5,558 bases of DNA from Chloroflexota bacterium (GCA_021796315.1 JAJYOH010000424.1:1-5558); one strand, 5' to 3'. Shown: positions 1 to 5,558, numbered from the stretch's first letter. A program made the numbers and translations. Notes: a model not told the origin generated them from the letters alone.

Positions 1-504
1 TTTGATGCTCCGCCCCCGGAAGAAAATAGCAACCGCACCTTTCTGATCGCGGCTGGTATTCTGGGCGGCATTGTGTTGATTTCACTCGCTTGTCTGGCGG
101 GTTATTATTTCCTTAAAATTCTGCCCAATAAAGGGAACGCGCAAGCCAACGCGACCGCGCAAGCGATTCAGAACGCGCAAGTGGCGCAGGCCTTGACTGC
201 CACCGCACAAGCGTTATCCTTTCCGACTGCAACGGTCACGCCGACCGTGACTCCGCTGGTAGCTCAGCCTCTTCCATCGGCCACGCTCTCCGTCACAAGC
301 ACACAGGATCCGGCAACGGCCACCGTTGGCGCGGCTTTGACCCAGGTCGCGCTGGCGCAACTAACCCACGTGCCGACCTCTACCGCCTTGCCCGGCACCG
401 GCTTCGCCGATCAATACGGCGCACCCGGTTTGGTCTTCATGGGCATGGCTCTGATCGCAGTGATCTTCCTGGCGCGACGATTAAGAGTTGCACCGACGAA
501 ATAA
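1..504 (+). CDS. LPXTG-type surface protein, 3' part
   Basis: The frame is open from the first base, so the true start lies left of the window; 167 residues are visible. Numbering from the window edge, a Pro/Glu-rich stretch (3-8) leads into a transmembrane segment (about 14-40). Next comes a low-complexity outer region: an Ala/Gln-rich part with many AQA steps (about 46-72), then Thr/Pro/Ala-rich sequence (about 74-129). The C-terminus is a classic sorting signal: LPGTG at 130-134 (bases 388-402), a hydrophobic helix (about 141-158) and a basic tail starting RRLR. Known for the family: sortases cut LPXTG between T and G and attach the protein to the envelope; here the presence of a sortase is only assumed. 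A GTG at 73 could be called as a start but would cut the first membrane helix, so I reject it. No catalytic domain is visible; a stalk or adaptor role is a guess. It is more GC-rich than the genes to its right. Confidence 0.8.
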   Translation, partial: FDAPPPEENSNRTFLIAAGILGGIVLISLACLAGYYFLKILPNKGNAQANATAQAIQNAQVAQALTATAQALSFPTATVTPTVTPLVAQPLPSATLSVTSTQDPATATVGAALTQVALAQLTHVPTSTALPGTGFADQYGAPGLVFMGMALIAVIFLARRLRVAPTK

Positions 505-509
505 ATTTT

Positions 510-538
510 GTAAGGGCGGAGCAACGCTCCGCCCTTAC
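510..538 (+). terminator. 13-bp perfect hairpin after the LPXTG gene
   Basis: Bases 510-522 are the exact reverse complement of 526-538, with a three-base loop (aac). It begins six bases after the stop codon and is followed by TTTATT, so it can act as an intrinsic terminator for the plus-strand gene, although the T tract is short and broken. The GC-rich stem and perfect symmetry would also fit a dispersed intergenic palindrome; a genome-wide count is needed to tell these apart. Confidence 0.6.
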
Positions 539-551
539 TTTATTAAATATG

Positions 552-580
552 ATGGGACAGCAAGTTACCTGCTGTCTCAT
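552..580. terminator. Hairpin between convergent genes, copy 1
   Basis: An 11-bp stem (552-562 with 570-580, one G-T wobble at 555/577) encloses a seven-base loop. It lies between the end of the plus-strand LPXTG gene and the restored minus-strand stop at 602, so it could end transcription from either side. T-richness after the stem is modest both ways (TTGATTT on plus, ATATTTAAT on minus). The stem is nearly identical to that at 2252-2282 while the loops differ. Confidence 0.5.
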
Positions 581-601
581 TTGATTTATCATGAACAATG
601 G

Positions 602-856
602 TTATGGGAGCGGGTTAGTAAATTGGGAGAATAATGCCGGAAAACTGCTCACTATATTGCTCTGACTTGACGCGGGCCATGGTTTGGAAAAATATTGTCT
701 TTGGATCAGCAATCCGGCTGTCGTCATGTAGAGCGATATAAACAATAACATTCCAATGACTACTACATTCAAGATCACCGTTGATCTTCTTTCGTTTTGT
801 TTTTGAAGATTGGCCGGGCACGAGCGTCCGAGGATGCTTACGATTGCATAAATTGA
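602..856 (-). pseudogene. Out-of-frame C-terminal part of the membrane protein
   Basis: If the minus-strand ribosome re-reads one T at the TTTTTT run (856-861), translation continues past the stop at 838 for 84 more residues and ends at a TAA at 602. The added sequence starts SIYAIVSILGR, has a Lys/Arg/Glu-rich turn (about residues 446-459 of the restored protein) and then a clear hydrophobic helix (about 460-486) before a polar tail. This is what a membrane protein of this kind should have after its RYAGDFTP motif. The restored product would be 519 residues. A different minus-strand frame across 615-821 is also open but codes for nothing recognisable. The simplest cause is loss of one base in the run, or a sequencing error there; programmed slippage is possible but less likely. 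Confidence 0.75.
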
Positions 857-2160
857 AAAAACATAATTCCCGGAGTAAAATCGCCTGCGTACCTCATCAC
901 CTCAGCCGTATACGGCAGCAAAAGAATCCCTGGAACAAGGGCGGACATTGCGGCTGGCAATAAAGAAAGTGGAAAGAGGGAGTGATTGTTTTTACGGAAT
1001 GATAGAACCACATTCCGAATAAAAACAACCAGGCCGAAAATCGTAAGCAGGAAGTAAACGGGAAGTACGATCGGAATGGGAAGCGTAGGTTCGAGATAAT
1101 CAAAATTCTTTGCGAACCCGGCAAAATAATTCGTGTGGCCCGCCTGTATGAACGGGCTTTCGCTGCTAAAGTTGTCTTTTGAAGGGAAAAAATAATAAGA
1201 TATGTTTTGCGGAATTCTGTCGAGCCGCAAGGCTCCATATTTGTCGAAATTCGTTGCTCTTGAATTTCCCATATATTGTACATTCTTATTTAACGGTTGA
1301 AATTCAAAAGCATTTCCCCATCTGGCAAAATTCAACGCGCCCAACAAGACTCCGAAGACAACAAAGATGACCAGTACGCCAATCAGTTCATTTGGACGAT
1401 AAACAGGACGCTGGACATTTGTGCTGCTGTTGCCCGGCTTCAATAAATTCACGAAGAGCATCGCAATCGTCAATCCAAAGACCAAAGACGCGCCGACTGT
1501 AAATGTCGGCCTGGTGAAAAGCGTCAAGCCGCAGACCAGGCCGAAAATGATGAGTCGGCTTATATTCCTGGGCTTGGAAAGGATCGCCATACTTGAATAC
1601 AAACAGATCATATACATGGCGGCTGCCCAGACAATCGCCTCCCAATATGTACTTGAATTCTCCATAACGGATAAGAACGGGGATCCGAAAGCGATCAAAA
1701 TGAGCCAGGTGAATTTTATGAATGGGTTAATTTTGGATTCAGGTAAAACGATTTTCAACGCCAAAAGGAAAATTTTTTCTGAATAGATAACGAATACTAA
1801 AAATCCGATCAGCATTGACAAAACCGGATAAGTGCCAAGATGAAATATCGAAAGGATGCCGCGCACCAGTGCTGGAAAAGGCAGAAAGTAGGAAATGATT
1901 TTGCCGTTTACTATAAATGCCTCCGGCCCGATTGCTTTTTTGTCAGCTGTTACATCTAAATGTATCAGATGCTTCCACATGTCAAAGTAAACATCATCCA
2001 AAAACACCCGCTGTTTCAGGTGGATGTGACCATCCTGCAATAAATAGAGCGCCAGATAGGATAGACAAAATAATGCAAGGGTCACGCCGAGCAGCGTTAA
2101 AATAATTCGCAGCCAATTCTTGCGGATGATTTCAAAGTAAGCCTTAAAACGAATCGCCAT
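838..2160 (-). CDS. Multi-pass membrane protein, GT-C-like, frameshifted near its 3' end
   Basis: The frame gives 440 residues with about ten hydrophobic helices, the first at about 17-41. A large loop follows (about 42-88), containing LDDVYFDMW (54-62) and then NGK..SYFLPFPALVR (85-100). Other landmarks are SSTYWEAIVWAAA (169-181), GLTLFTRPTF (211-220), LNFARWGNAFEF (276-287) and MRYAGDFTP (422-430). This layout, with an early outer loop, an FTRP-type motif and an 'N.ARWGNAFEF' stretch, resembles uncharacterised bacterial membrane proteins related to the ArnT/PMT-like GT-C glycosyltransferases. That is a fold-level guess: no substrate can be named and I do not see a definite DxD or catalytic residue. 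The product ends inside its last helix pair because of a one-base shift at 856-861; the missing C-terminus is encoded in the next frame down to 602. The start is ATG at 2160, with GTGGAG 14 bases upstream, which is rather far for a ribosome binding site. Confidence 0.7.
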   Translation of the reverse strand: MAIRFKAYFEIIRKNWLRIILTLLGVTLALFCLSYLALYLLQDGHIHLKQRVFLDDVYFDMWKHLIHLDVTADKKAIGPEAFIVNGKIISYFLPFPALVRGILSIFHLGTYPVLSMLIGFLVFVIYSEKIFLLALKIVLPESKINPFIKFTWLILIAFGSPFLSVMENSSTYWEAIVWAAAMYMICLYSSMAILSKPRNISRLIIFGLVCGLTLFTRPTFTVGASLVFGLTIAMLFVNLLKPGNSSTNVQRPVYRPNELIGVLVIFVVFGVLLGALNFARWGNAFEFQPLNKNVQYMGNSRATNFDKYGALRLDRIPQNISYYFFPSKDNFSSESPFIQAGHTNYFAGFAKNFDYLEPTLPIPIVLPVYFLLTIFGLVVFIRNVVLSFRKNNHSLFPLSLLPAAMSALVPGILLLPYTAEVMRYAGDFTPGIMFFQFMQS

Positions 2161-2198
2161 TTCTTAATTCTTTACTCCACTTCCTGTTGGATGTTTCA

Positions 2199-2227
2199 AT
2201 TGTAAGTATTTAATGCTGCACTGGCAA
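2199..2227 (-). promoter_or_regulatory. Sigma70-type promoter for the membrane protein
   Basis: On the minus strand TTGCCA (2227-2222, five of six matches to TTGACA) is separated by exactly 17 bases from TACAAT (2204-2199, five of six matches to TATAAT). Transcription would begin near 2192 and leave a leader of about 30 bases before the ATG at 2160. The promoter is just downstream, on the minus strand, of the hairpin at 2252-2282, which suggests the membrane-protein gene is transcribed separately from the lipoprotein gene. Prediction by eye only. Confidence 0.5.
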
Positions 2228-2251
2228 GACAACATGTTATATTATGAATTC

Positions 2252-2282
2252 AATGGGACAGCAAATAATCTGCTGTCCCATT
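2252..2282. terminator. Hairpin beyond the tRNA fragment, copy 2
   Basis: A perfect 12-bp stem (2252-2263 with 2271-2282) has a seven-base loop. On the plus strand it is followed by TTTTGTTG, a convincing terminator tail, but no plus-strand gene is upstream. On the minus strand it lies nine bases beyond the tRNA 3' end and after the lipoprotein gene, so ending those transcripts is its likely job despite a weaker tail (GAATTCAT). Its 11-bp core matches the hairpin at 552-580. Confidence 0.55.
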
Positions 2283-2290
2283 TTTGTTGT

Positions 2291-2353
2291 GTGGGGCGGA
2301 AAGGATTCGAACCTTCAACTCGCACCTTATAAGAGTACTGCTCTAACCGTTGA
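2291..2353 (-). tRNA. 5'-truncated tRNA-Ile(UAU) fragment, probable attachment-site remnant
   Basis: Reading the minus strand from 2353: D loop, the 3' half of the D stem (GAGC), an anticodon stem of five pairs (two of them G-T) around the loop CTTATAA, a five-base variable loop, a perfect five-pair T stem around TTCGAAT, and the 3' acceptor strand CGCCCCA. Positions 34-36 are TAT, which decodes AUA (isoleucine). The first 11 or so nucleotides (5' acceptor strand, positions 8-9 and half the D stem) are missing: bases right of 2353 do not pair with the acceptor strand or with GAGC. The remaining part is too well preserved to be chance. No CCA is encoded. A tRNA lacking its 5' part should not be functional. 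It begins three bases after the lipoprotein stop codon. Confidence 0.75.
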
Positions 2354-2356
2354 TGC

Positions 2357-4420
2357 CTACGGCATATTTAGGAGGATAATGCCGCTTTGAGGAAGCAAGG
2401 TAATTTCGGTTACGGTTGATCCGTCGTTGAATTTAGGGTCTTTTACGCCTAGGATTTTTCGGTACGTGCCATGTAAATCGATGGTCTTTTTATTACCGGA
2501 AGGATTTACCAACACGATACCGTTTTGGAAGTCACGGCGCCAGACGTTGAACTCCGCCCTGGGGTCGTTATTAAGGAGTAACGTTTTCAGCATCTCCTCT
2601 TTATTGTCCACATTGTATGCATCTATTAGTGGTAATCCGAGATAACCCTTCGCATTGAGTGATTGAACTGCACGCCCAGTTTTGATATCTACCGAATATT
2701 CATCGTACCACCAACTTGCCTTTAAGGGCGGAGCATTGAACCATGTTTCCACATCGTGCATTGCAAAATATCCGTCTAACATCAACGCAGAAGCCAGGGT
2801 GTAACGTAAATGATCAAAGCCATCCTCAGTTCCTTGTGCATCGAACATTGCCACCCTTGGTTCTATAGAGGCTTGATCCTCCAAAACAGCAGCACGCATC
2901 GTCTCGAGCCAGCTGGTGTCTGTATTTGATAGAAATGCTTCGAGCATTCGACCGTTAAGAAGATTTAGATAGGTATCGTCGGTTTTTGCATTATCGCCAA
3001 CCGCCAACGGGCCGCCATCAAACCCGCTGCTCCCGATAATTAACGATCCAACTGGAAACACCCTTTGACTTTCACTTAGCATCTTTCTCGTCCCCTCGTC
3101 CATCATCGTATTAATCAATTCAGCGGAGTCGGCAATTCTATCGCCATTGATATCCATCTGGCCATTTGGCGGATTATCTGTGCGATATTTGAGCCCCGAC
3201 CAAACTTCATGGATCCAATCAAAGAATATACCGTCAACTTGTCCCGTTTTCATTACATTATTGGCAAGAAAGTTTGGCATAAAACTATTGATGTCAGTTG
3301 ACAGATTGAACATCGGAGTCCAGGTGCCTTCCTCAGGTACAGGGAATAGGTGATAGAGCTTACCGTGGACATCCTGCATGTACCATTCCGGTTTTAACTG
3401 GGATCTAAATGTGCTGAGAATATAATTTGGATCGTTTGGAAGAATGTCTGCTGCGGAAAAATAAATCAGTATGACTGCGTTAGGATTACTTTGCCGAATC
3501 GTTCCTAATGCGCCAAGAATATAAGGTTTTGCTGTTATTGTATCGACGTTTAAGACAATAATGTCCCAGTAAAATGCTTGACTTAAAGAGTCATCGGATG
3601 GAGATGGAAGCCAATTTTGATAAAGCAACTTGGGAAATTTGTGTGAATCAAGCCGTTCAGCGATTGTCTTATTAGTGTTGCTTACCGATACAGGTAACTG
3701 GGTCGGCGGTTGAGCGATCGACCCGTCTTTTGCAAGCGCCCAGACGCGAATGTCGTCAATGCATATCTTGGTTTGTGGTGACACACTAAATCCTGCGATG
3801 CCTTGTTGGCGATGGTCATCCGTTTTCTGTGCAATATATTTTTGGTTTAAGTAATATTTGATAAGATTTCCTGCGGCTTCAACCCGCAATGTATACCAAG
3901 TGTTTCCCTCCGTTAAAAACGGGTTTAGCGGTTTTAATCCCATGCGAAGGAAAGGCATCCCGTAACTAAGTTCTGCGGTATCGTAATATAAGCTGCCAGA
4001 ATATTTTTCTGTGAATGAATTGTTTTCTCGAACATCTACAGATACATTCTGCTGATCAGGTTTGTAGTCTATAAATTTAACTTTCATCTCAACGGCATAA
4101 TCACCCCAGGTTTCTCGTCCAAACCAGCCACCTGTATAGGTATCCGAAAGAGTATTGCAAAAGACATGATTTCCGGAATCATCGACTTGCACATTCCATT
4201 TACTCCAGATGAGGATGCCGGAGGGAATACCGCTCTCAAAATCTTGCTCATACATCATCGCGGCCTGTTGGGCAACCAGCGGATCGGGTGTATTAGTTGC
4301 CATCGCAAGAGGCGTGCTAGTCGCCGTGGCTGTTGGATTCGGAGCAGACGCTACATTGGGGTTGCAGGAAGTTGCAAAATAGACGCACAGAATAATCGGT
4401 AATAAGCGGCGCAGTTTTAT
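2357..4420 (-). CDS. Secreted lipoprotein: jelly-roll domain plus GHL15-like TIM barrel
   Basis: Read from codon 4420-4418 the protein has 687 residues. It opens with a lipoprotein signal peptide (two Lys/Arg-rich positions, a hydrophobic core and the lipobox ATSC with Cys19), then a Thr/Ala/Pro-rich linker (about 20-50). A concanavalin-like jelly roll follows (about 57-229, from YEQDFESG to DDIRVWAL). Next is a barrel (about 263-600) with strand-like WDIIVLNVD, AVILIYFS, VDGIFFDWIHE (395-405), SLIIGSS and GRMLEAF, resembling the putative glycoside hydrolase families of the GHL15 type. A short beta domain closes it (about 630-685). Asp and Glu in DGIFFDWIHE and the Glu in MLEAF are candidate active-site residues by position only. 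MDINGDRIADSAE (422-434) looks like an EF-hand/dockerin-type calcium loop. Likely role: acting on extracellular polysaccharide; substrate unknown. The preferred start codon is ATA, six bases after AAAGGGA; the first standard start is ATG at 4303 (residue 40), which would remove the signal peptide. Confidence 0.75.
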   Translation of the reverse strand: MKLRRLLPIILCVYFATSCNPNVASAPNPTATATSTPLAMATNTPDPLVAQQAAMMYEQDFESGIPSGILIWSKWNVQVDDSGNHVFCNTLSDTYTGGWFGRETWGDYAVEMKVKFIDYKPDQQNVSVDVRENNSFTEKYSGSLYYDTAELSYGMPFLRMGLKPLNPFLTEGNTWYTLRVEAAGNLIKYYLNQKYIAQKTDDHRQQGIAGFSVSPQTKICIDDIRVWALAKDGSIAQPPTQLPVSVSNTNKTIAERLDSHKFPKLLYQNWLPSPSDDSLSQAFYWDIIVLNVDTITAKPYILGALGTIRQSNPNAVILIYFSAADILPNDPNYILSTFRSQLKPEWYMQDVHGKLYHLFPVPEEGTWTPMFNLSTDINSFMPNFLANNVMKTGQVDGIFFDWIHEVWSGLKYRTDNPPNGQMDINGDRIADSAELINTMMDEGTRKMLSESQRVFPVGSLIIGSSGFDGGPLAVGDNAKTDDTYLNLLNGRMLEAFLSNTDTSWLETMRAAVLEDQASIEPRVAMFDAQGTEDGFDHLRYTLASALMLDGYFAMHDVETWFNAPPLKASWWYDEYSVDIKTGRAVQSLNAKGYLGLPLIDAYNVDNKEEMLKTLLLNNDPRAEFNVWRRDFQNGIVLVNPSGNKKTIDLHGTYRKILGVKDPKFNDGSTVTEITLLPQSGIILLNMP

Positions 4421-4426
4421 ACTTAA

Positions 4427-4433
4427 TCCCTTT
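4427..4433 (-). promoter_or_regulatory. Ribosome binding site that fixes the lipoprotein start at ATA
   Basis: AAAGGGA on the minus strand is six bases upstream of the ATA codon 4420-4418. It is at the right distance for that codon and 123 bases from the ATG at 4303. The frame has no ATG, GTG or TTG between the upstream in-frame TAA (4468-4466) and 4303. Confidence 0.5.
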
Positions 4434-4455
4434 CTTTTAAGCAGAGCCTTTTGAC

Positions 4456-4476
4456 ACCAATCCCATTAACATTGGT
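4456..4476. repeat. Short inverted repeat upstream of the lipoprotein gene
   Basis: ACCAAT (4456-4461) and ATTGGT (4471-4476) form a six-base dyad around a nine-base centre, about 36 bases upstream of the likely lipoprotein start. It could be an operator or chance. I found no convincing promoter pair in the 169-base gap 4421-4589, which otherwise holds nothing I can name. Confidence 0.25.
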
Positions 4477-4589
4477 CGTTACCCGATCTCCCTATATTTT
4501 ACACACTCTCACTACATGCTTTGTTGGGCAACCTGCTGGAACGCAAGACTCATTGGCGTATAAAAAGCAACATTGCCAAAAGGCGAACT

Positions 4590-5390
4590 TTATAAATCAA
4601 GAACATTGTCAAGCCCACGATGTAAACCGATTAACCTATTGACTTTCCGAATTGCTAATAAAGCCCCATCTACATAGGGTTGGGCGCTACTGCCAGAGTC
4701 ATGACGAATAGTAAGTTTTTGGTCTGGCATACCGAAAATAATTTCTGCTGAAATAGTATAACTCGGCAGTCGAATAGAGTGAACTTGCGAATCATTCATA
4801 CGTGCGCCACGTGTCTCCACAACGCCTTGAGTTTGCTCTAGGGGAACAGTGAGTTCTGACGGACGAACAGTGGACAATCTGTAAGCCAATTCACGAACCG
4901 TCCCGCTAGGTGTGTCTCTTTTATTGTCACTTGCATAATCAATAATTTCCCATTGCGGAATATATCTGGCGGCAATTTCGGCAAACTTTTGCAGCAAGAC
5001 AACAGTGAGAGCAAAATTTCCAACTGCAAGAACTGCCTTTTGATGCTTTTCAGCGGCTGTTGCAATTTCGGCATAATCTGCTTCTGTTAACCCTGATGTG
5101 CCAATAACAACATGCGCCCCATGCTGTAAAGCCGTCAATACATTTGATTTGGCAATATCGGGTTTTGTGAATTCAAAAAACACATCGCAAGGATGAGATA
5201 ATGCTTCTTGTGCCGTTGCGTAGATTGGGCATTTTAGGAGAGGTTCACCCAGCACATCACCCAAATTGCGCTGGGCATGAGTGCGTGATACCGCAGATAC
5301 AAGACTAATATCGCTAGATTTTGAAATAGCAATGGCTAGGGCCGAACCTGCCCATCCCGTTGCGCCTGCAAGACTCACACGAATTGACAT
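4590..5390 (-). CDS. DapB-like dihydrodipicolinate reductase, atypical catalytic motif
   Basis: The 266 residues match the DapB family in length and order. An N-terminal nucleotide-binding fold has GATGWAG (9-15) in place of the usual GAxGRMG. FEFTKPD (72-78) and HVVIGTSGLTE (93-103) follow, then GNFAL (124-128), DTPSGT (159-164) and a C-terminal strand region with HSIRLPSY (204-211) and LTIRHDS (226-232). True DapB reduces hydroxy-tetrahydrodipicolinate with NAD(P)H in lysine and cell-wall precursor synthesis, using the motif E-x-HH-x-x-K-x-D-x-PSGT. Here the two histidines are Ala153 and Ser154, while Lys157, Asp159 and PSGT remain. The Arg of GRMG is Trp13. Substrate-binding parts are thus kept but the acid/base His is absent, so either it is an atypical clade or its reaction differs. 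No other lysine-pathway gene is nearby. The start is ATG 5390 with AAGGTG seven bases upstream (5398-5403). Confidence 0.75.
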   Translation of the reverse strand: MSIRVSLAGATGWAGSALAIAISKSSDISLVSAVSRTHAQRNLGDVLGEPLLKCPIYATAQEALSHPCDVFFEFTKPDIAKSNVLTALQHGAHVVIGTSGLTEADYAEIATAAEKHQKAVLAVGNFALTVVLLQKFAEIAARYIPQWEIIDYASDNKRDTPSGTVRELAYRLSTVRPSELTVPLEQTQGVVETRGARMNDSQVHSIRLPSYTISAEIIFGMPDQKLTIRHDSGSSAQPYVDGALLAIRKVNRLIGLHRGLDNVLDL

Positions 5391-5438
5391 ATTTTTTCAC
5401 CTTCATAATAGAAACAAACTTTTGCGCAGGGTTTATAG

Positions 5439-5558
5439 TGGATAAGGAAATTTAGACACGAAAACGGGCATAATTAAGGTGTAGATTTTGGAGACACCAT
5501 GCCCAAGAGACGACGTTTCACCGCCAGTCAAAAAGCGCTTATCGTGCTGGAAGCGCTT
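5439..5558 (+). mobile_element. Left end of an IS3-family insertion sequence (cut by the window)
   Basis: An OrfA-type reading frame starts at 5499 and is preceded by a short leader. The sequence TGGATAAGGAAATTTAGACA beginning at 5439 has the look of an IS3-family terminal repeat (starting TG, with a GACAC block about 15 bases in). The boundary is uncertain by perhaps 20 bases because the right end and target duplication are outside the window. The element points away from the DapB-like gene and lies immediately upstream of it, so it may have replaced that gene's original promoter region. Confidence 0.5.
5499..5558 (+). CDS. IS3-family transposase OrfA, first 20 codons
   Basis: ATG at 5499 is preceded by GGAG (5490-5493) at five bases. 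The visible peptide begins MPKRRRFTASQKALIVLEAL, which matches the basic start and first helix of the helix-turn-helix DNA-binding domain found in IS3-family OrfA proteins (commonly of the form 'RRRFTaeFKaqvVLEAL'). OrfA binds the IS ends and, in this family, is joined to the DDE integrase OrfB by programmed frameshifting. The remainder is beyond the window, so intactness cannot be judged. Confidence 0.7.
   Translation, partial: MPKRRRFTASQKALIVLEAL

Noticed and set aside
615..821. Minus-strand 68-residue reading frame beginning with GTG
   Set aside because: No recognisable content, and the overlapping frame encodes a hydrophobic helix that continues the membrane protein after a one-base shift.
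856..861. Programmed -1 ribosomal slippage as the explanation of the membrane-protein frameshift
   Set aside because: The run is preceded by G, so the P-site tRNA would not re-pair fully, and I see no clear stimulatory stem right after it; a base loss or sequencing error is simpler.
1421..1786. Plus-strand 121-residue reading frame inside the membrane-protein gene
   Set aside because: It is antisense to a clearly coding membrane protein with family-like motifs and has no ribosome site or recognisable domain.
2354..2366. Small palindrome (ATGCC / GGCAT, three-base loop) at the lipoprotein stop codon, considered as part of an intact tRNA 5' end
   Set aside because: The bases do not pair with the tRNA acceptor strand or the D stem, so the tRNA is truncated; five base pairs with no T tract is too weak for a terminator.
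4550..4580. Possible terminator after the DapB-like gene (TTGGC/GCCAA with a T-rich stretch)
   Set aside because: Only five pairs, and the T run lies inside the loop and not after the stem.
4451..4642. Plus-strand 63-residue reading frame across the lipoprotein/DapB gap
   Set aside because: It overlaps the end of the DapB-like gene, has no ribosome site, and its composition is not protein-like.
4838..5074. Minus-strand 78-residue frame within the DapB-like gene
   Set aside because: Shadow of the DapB frame, whose conserved motifs span the same bases.

Overview
The window looks like a piece of a Chloroflexota (Anaerolineae-type) chromosome, perhaps from a metagenome. Three things point there: a surface protein with an Ala/Thr/Pro-rich stalk and a C-terminal LPGTG sorting signal, a secreted lipoprotein with the same kind of Thr/Ala/Pro linker ahead of a glycoside-hydrolase-like barrel, and the overall base composition. 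This is inference from style; no taxonomic marker gene is present.

Layout. At 1-504 (+) lies the 3' end of a gene for an LPXTG-type surface protein, followed by a 13-bp perfect hairpin (510-538). All other complete genes are on the minus strand and converge on it. A multi-pass membrane protein starts at 2160. Its frame breaks at a six-A run (856-861), which truncates it at 838; a -1 shift restores a good membrane C-terminus that runs to 602, with a hairpin (552-580) just beyond. Upstream of it are a well-formed promoter (2199-2227), a near-copy of that hairpin (2252-2282), and a 5'-truncated tRNA-Ile(UAU) gene (2291-2353, minus). The tRNA fragment sits three bases past the stop codon of the next gene. 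That gene (2357-4420) encodes a large lipoprotein with a jelly-roll domain followed by a GHL15-like barrel; its signal peptide is intact but the best start codon is ATA. A DapB-like reductase (4590-5390) follows; it lacks the usual catalytic His-His pair. At the right edge an IS3-type insertion sequence begins, with only the first 20 codons of its OrfA (5499-5558, +) visible.

Interpretation. The 3' tRNA fragment has the geometry of the distal attachment site left by an element that integrated into a tRNA gene. On that reading, DNA to the right of about 2354 (lipoprotein, DapB-like protein, IS) would be inside the element and DNA to the left would be chromosome. The first gene is clearly more GC-rich than the rest, but that change falls near 505-600, not at the tRNA fragment, so the membrane-protein gene may also be acquired. 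The minus-strand genes do not form an obvious pathway: a putative sugar- or glycan-related membrane protein, a putative extracellular glycan-active lipoprotein and a lone reductase. The frameshift, the lost start codon and the partial tRNA suggest a decaying accessory region. I see no CRISPR array and no recognisable defence system.
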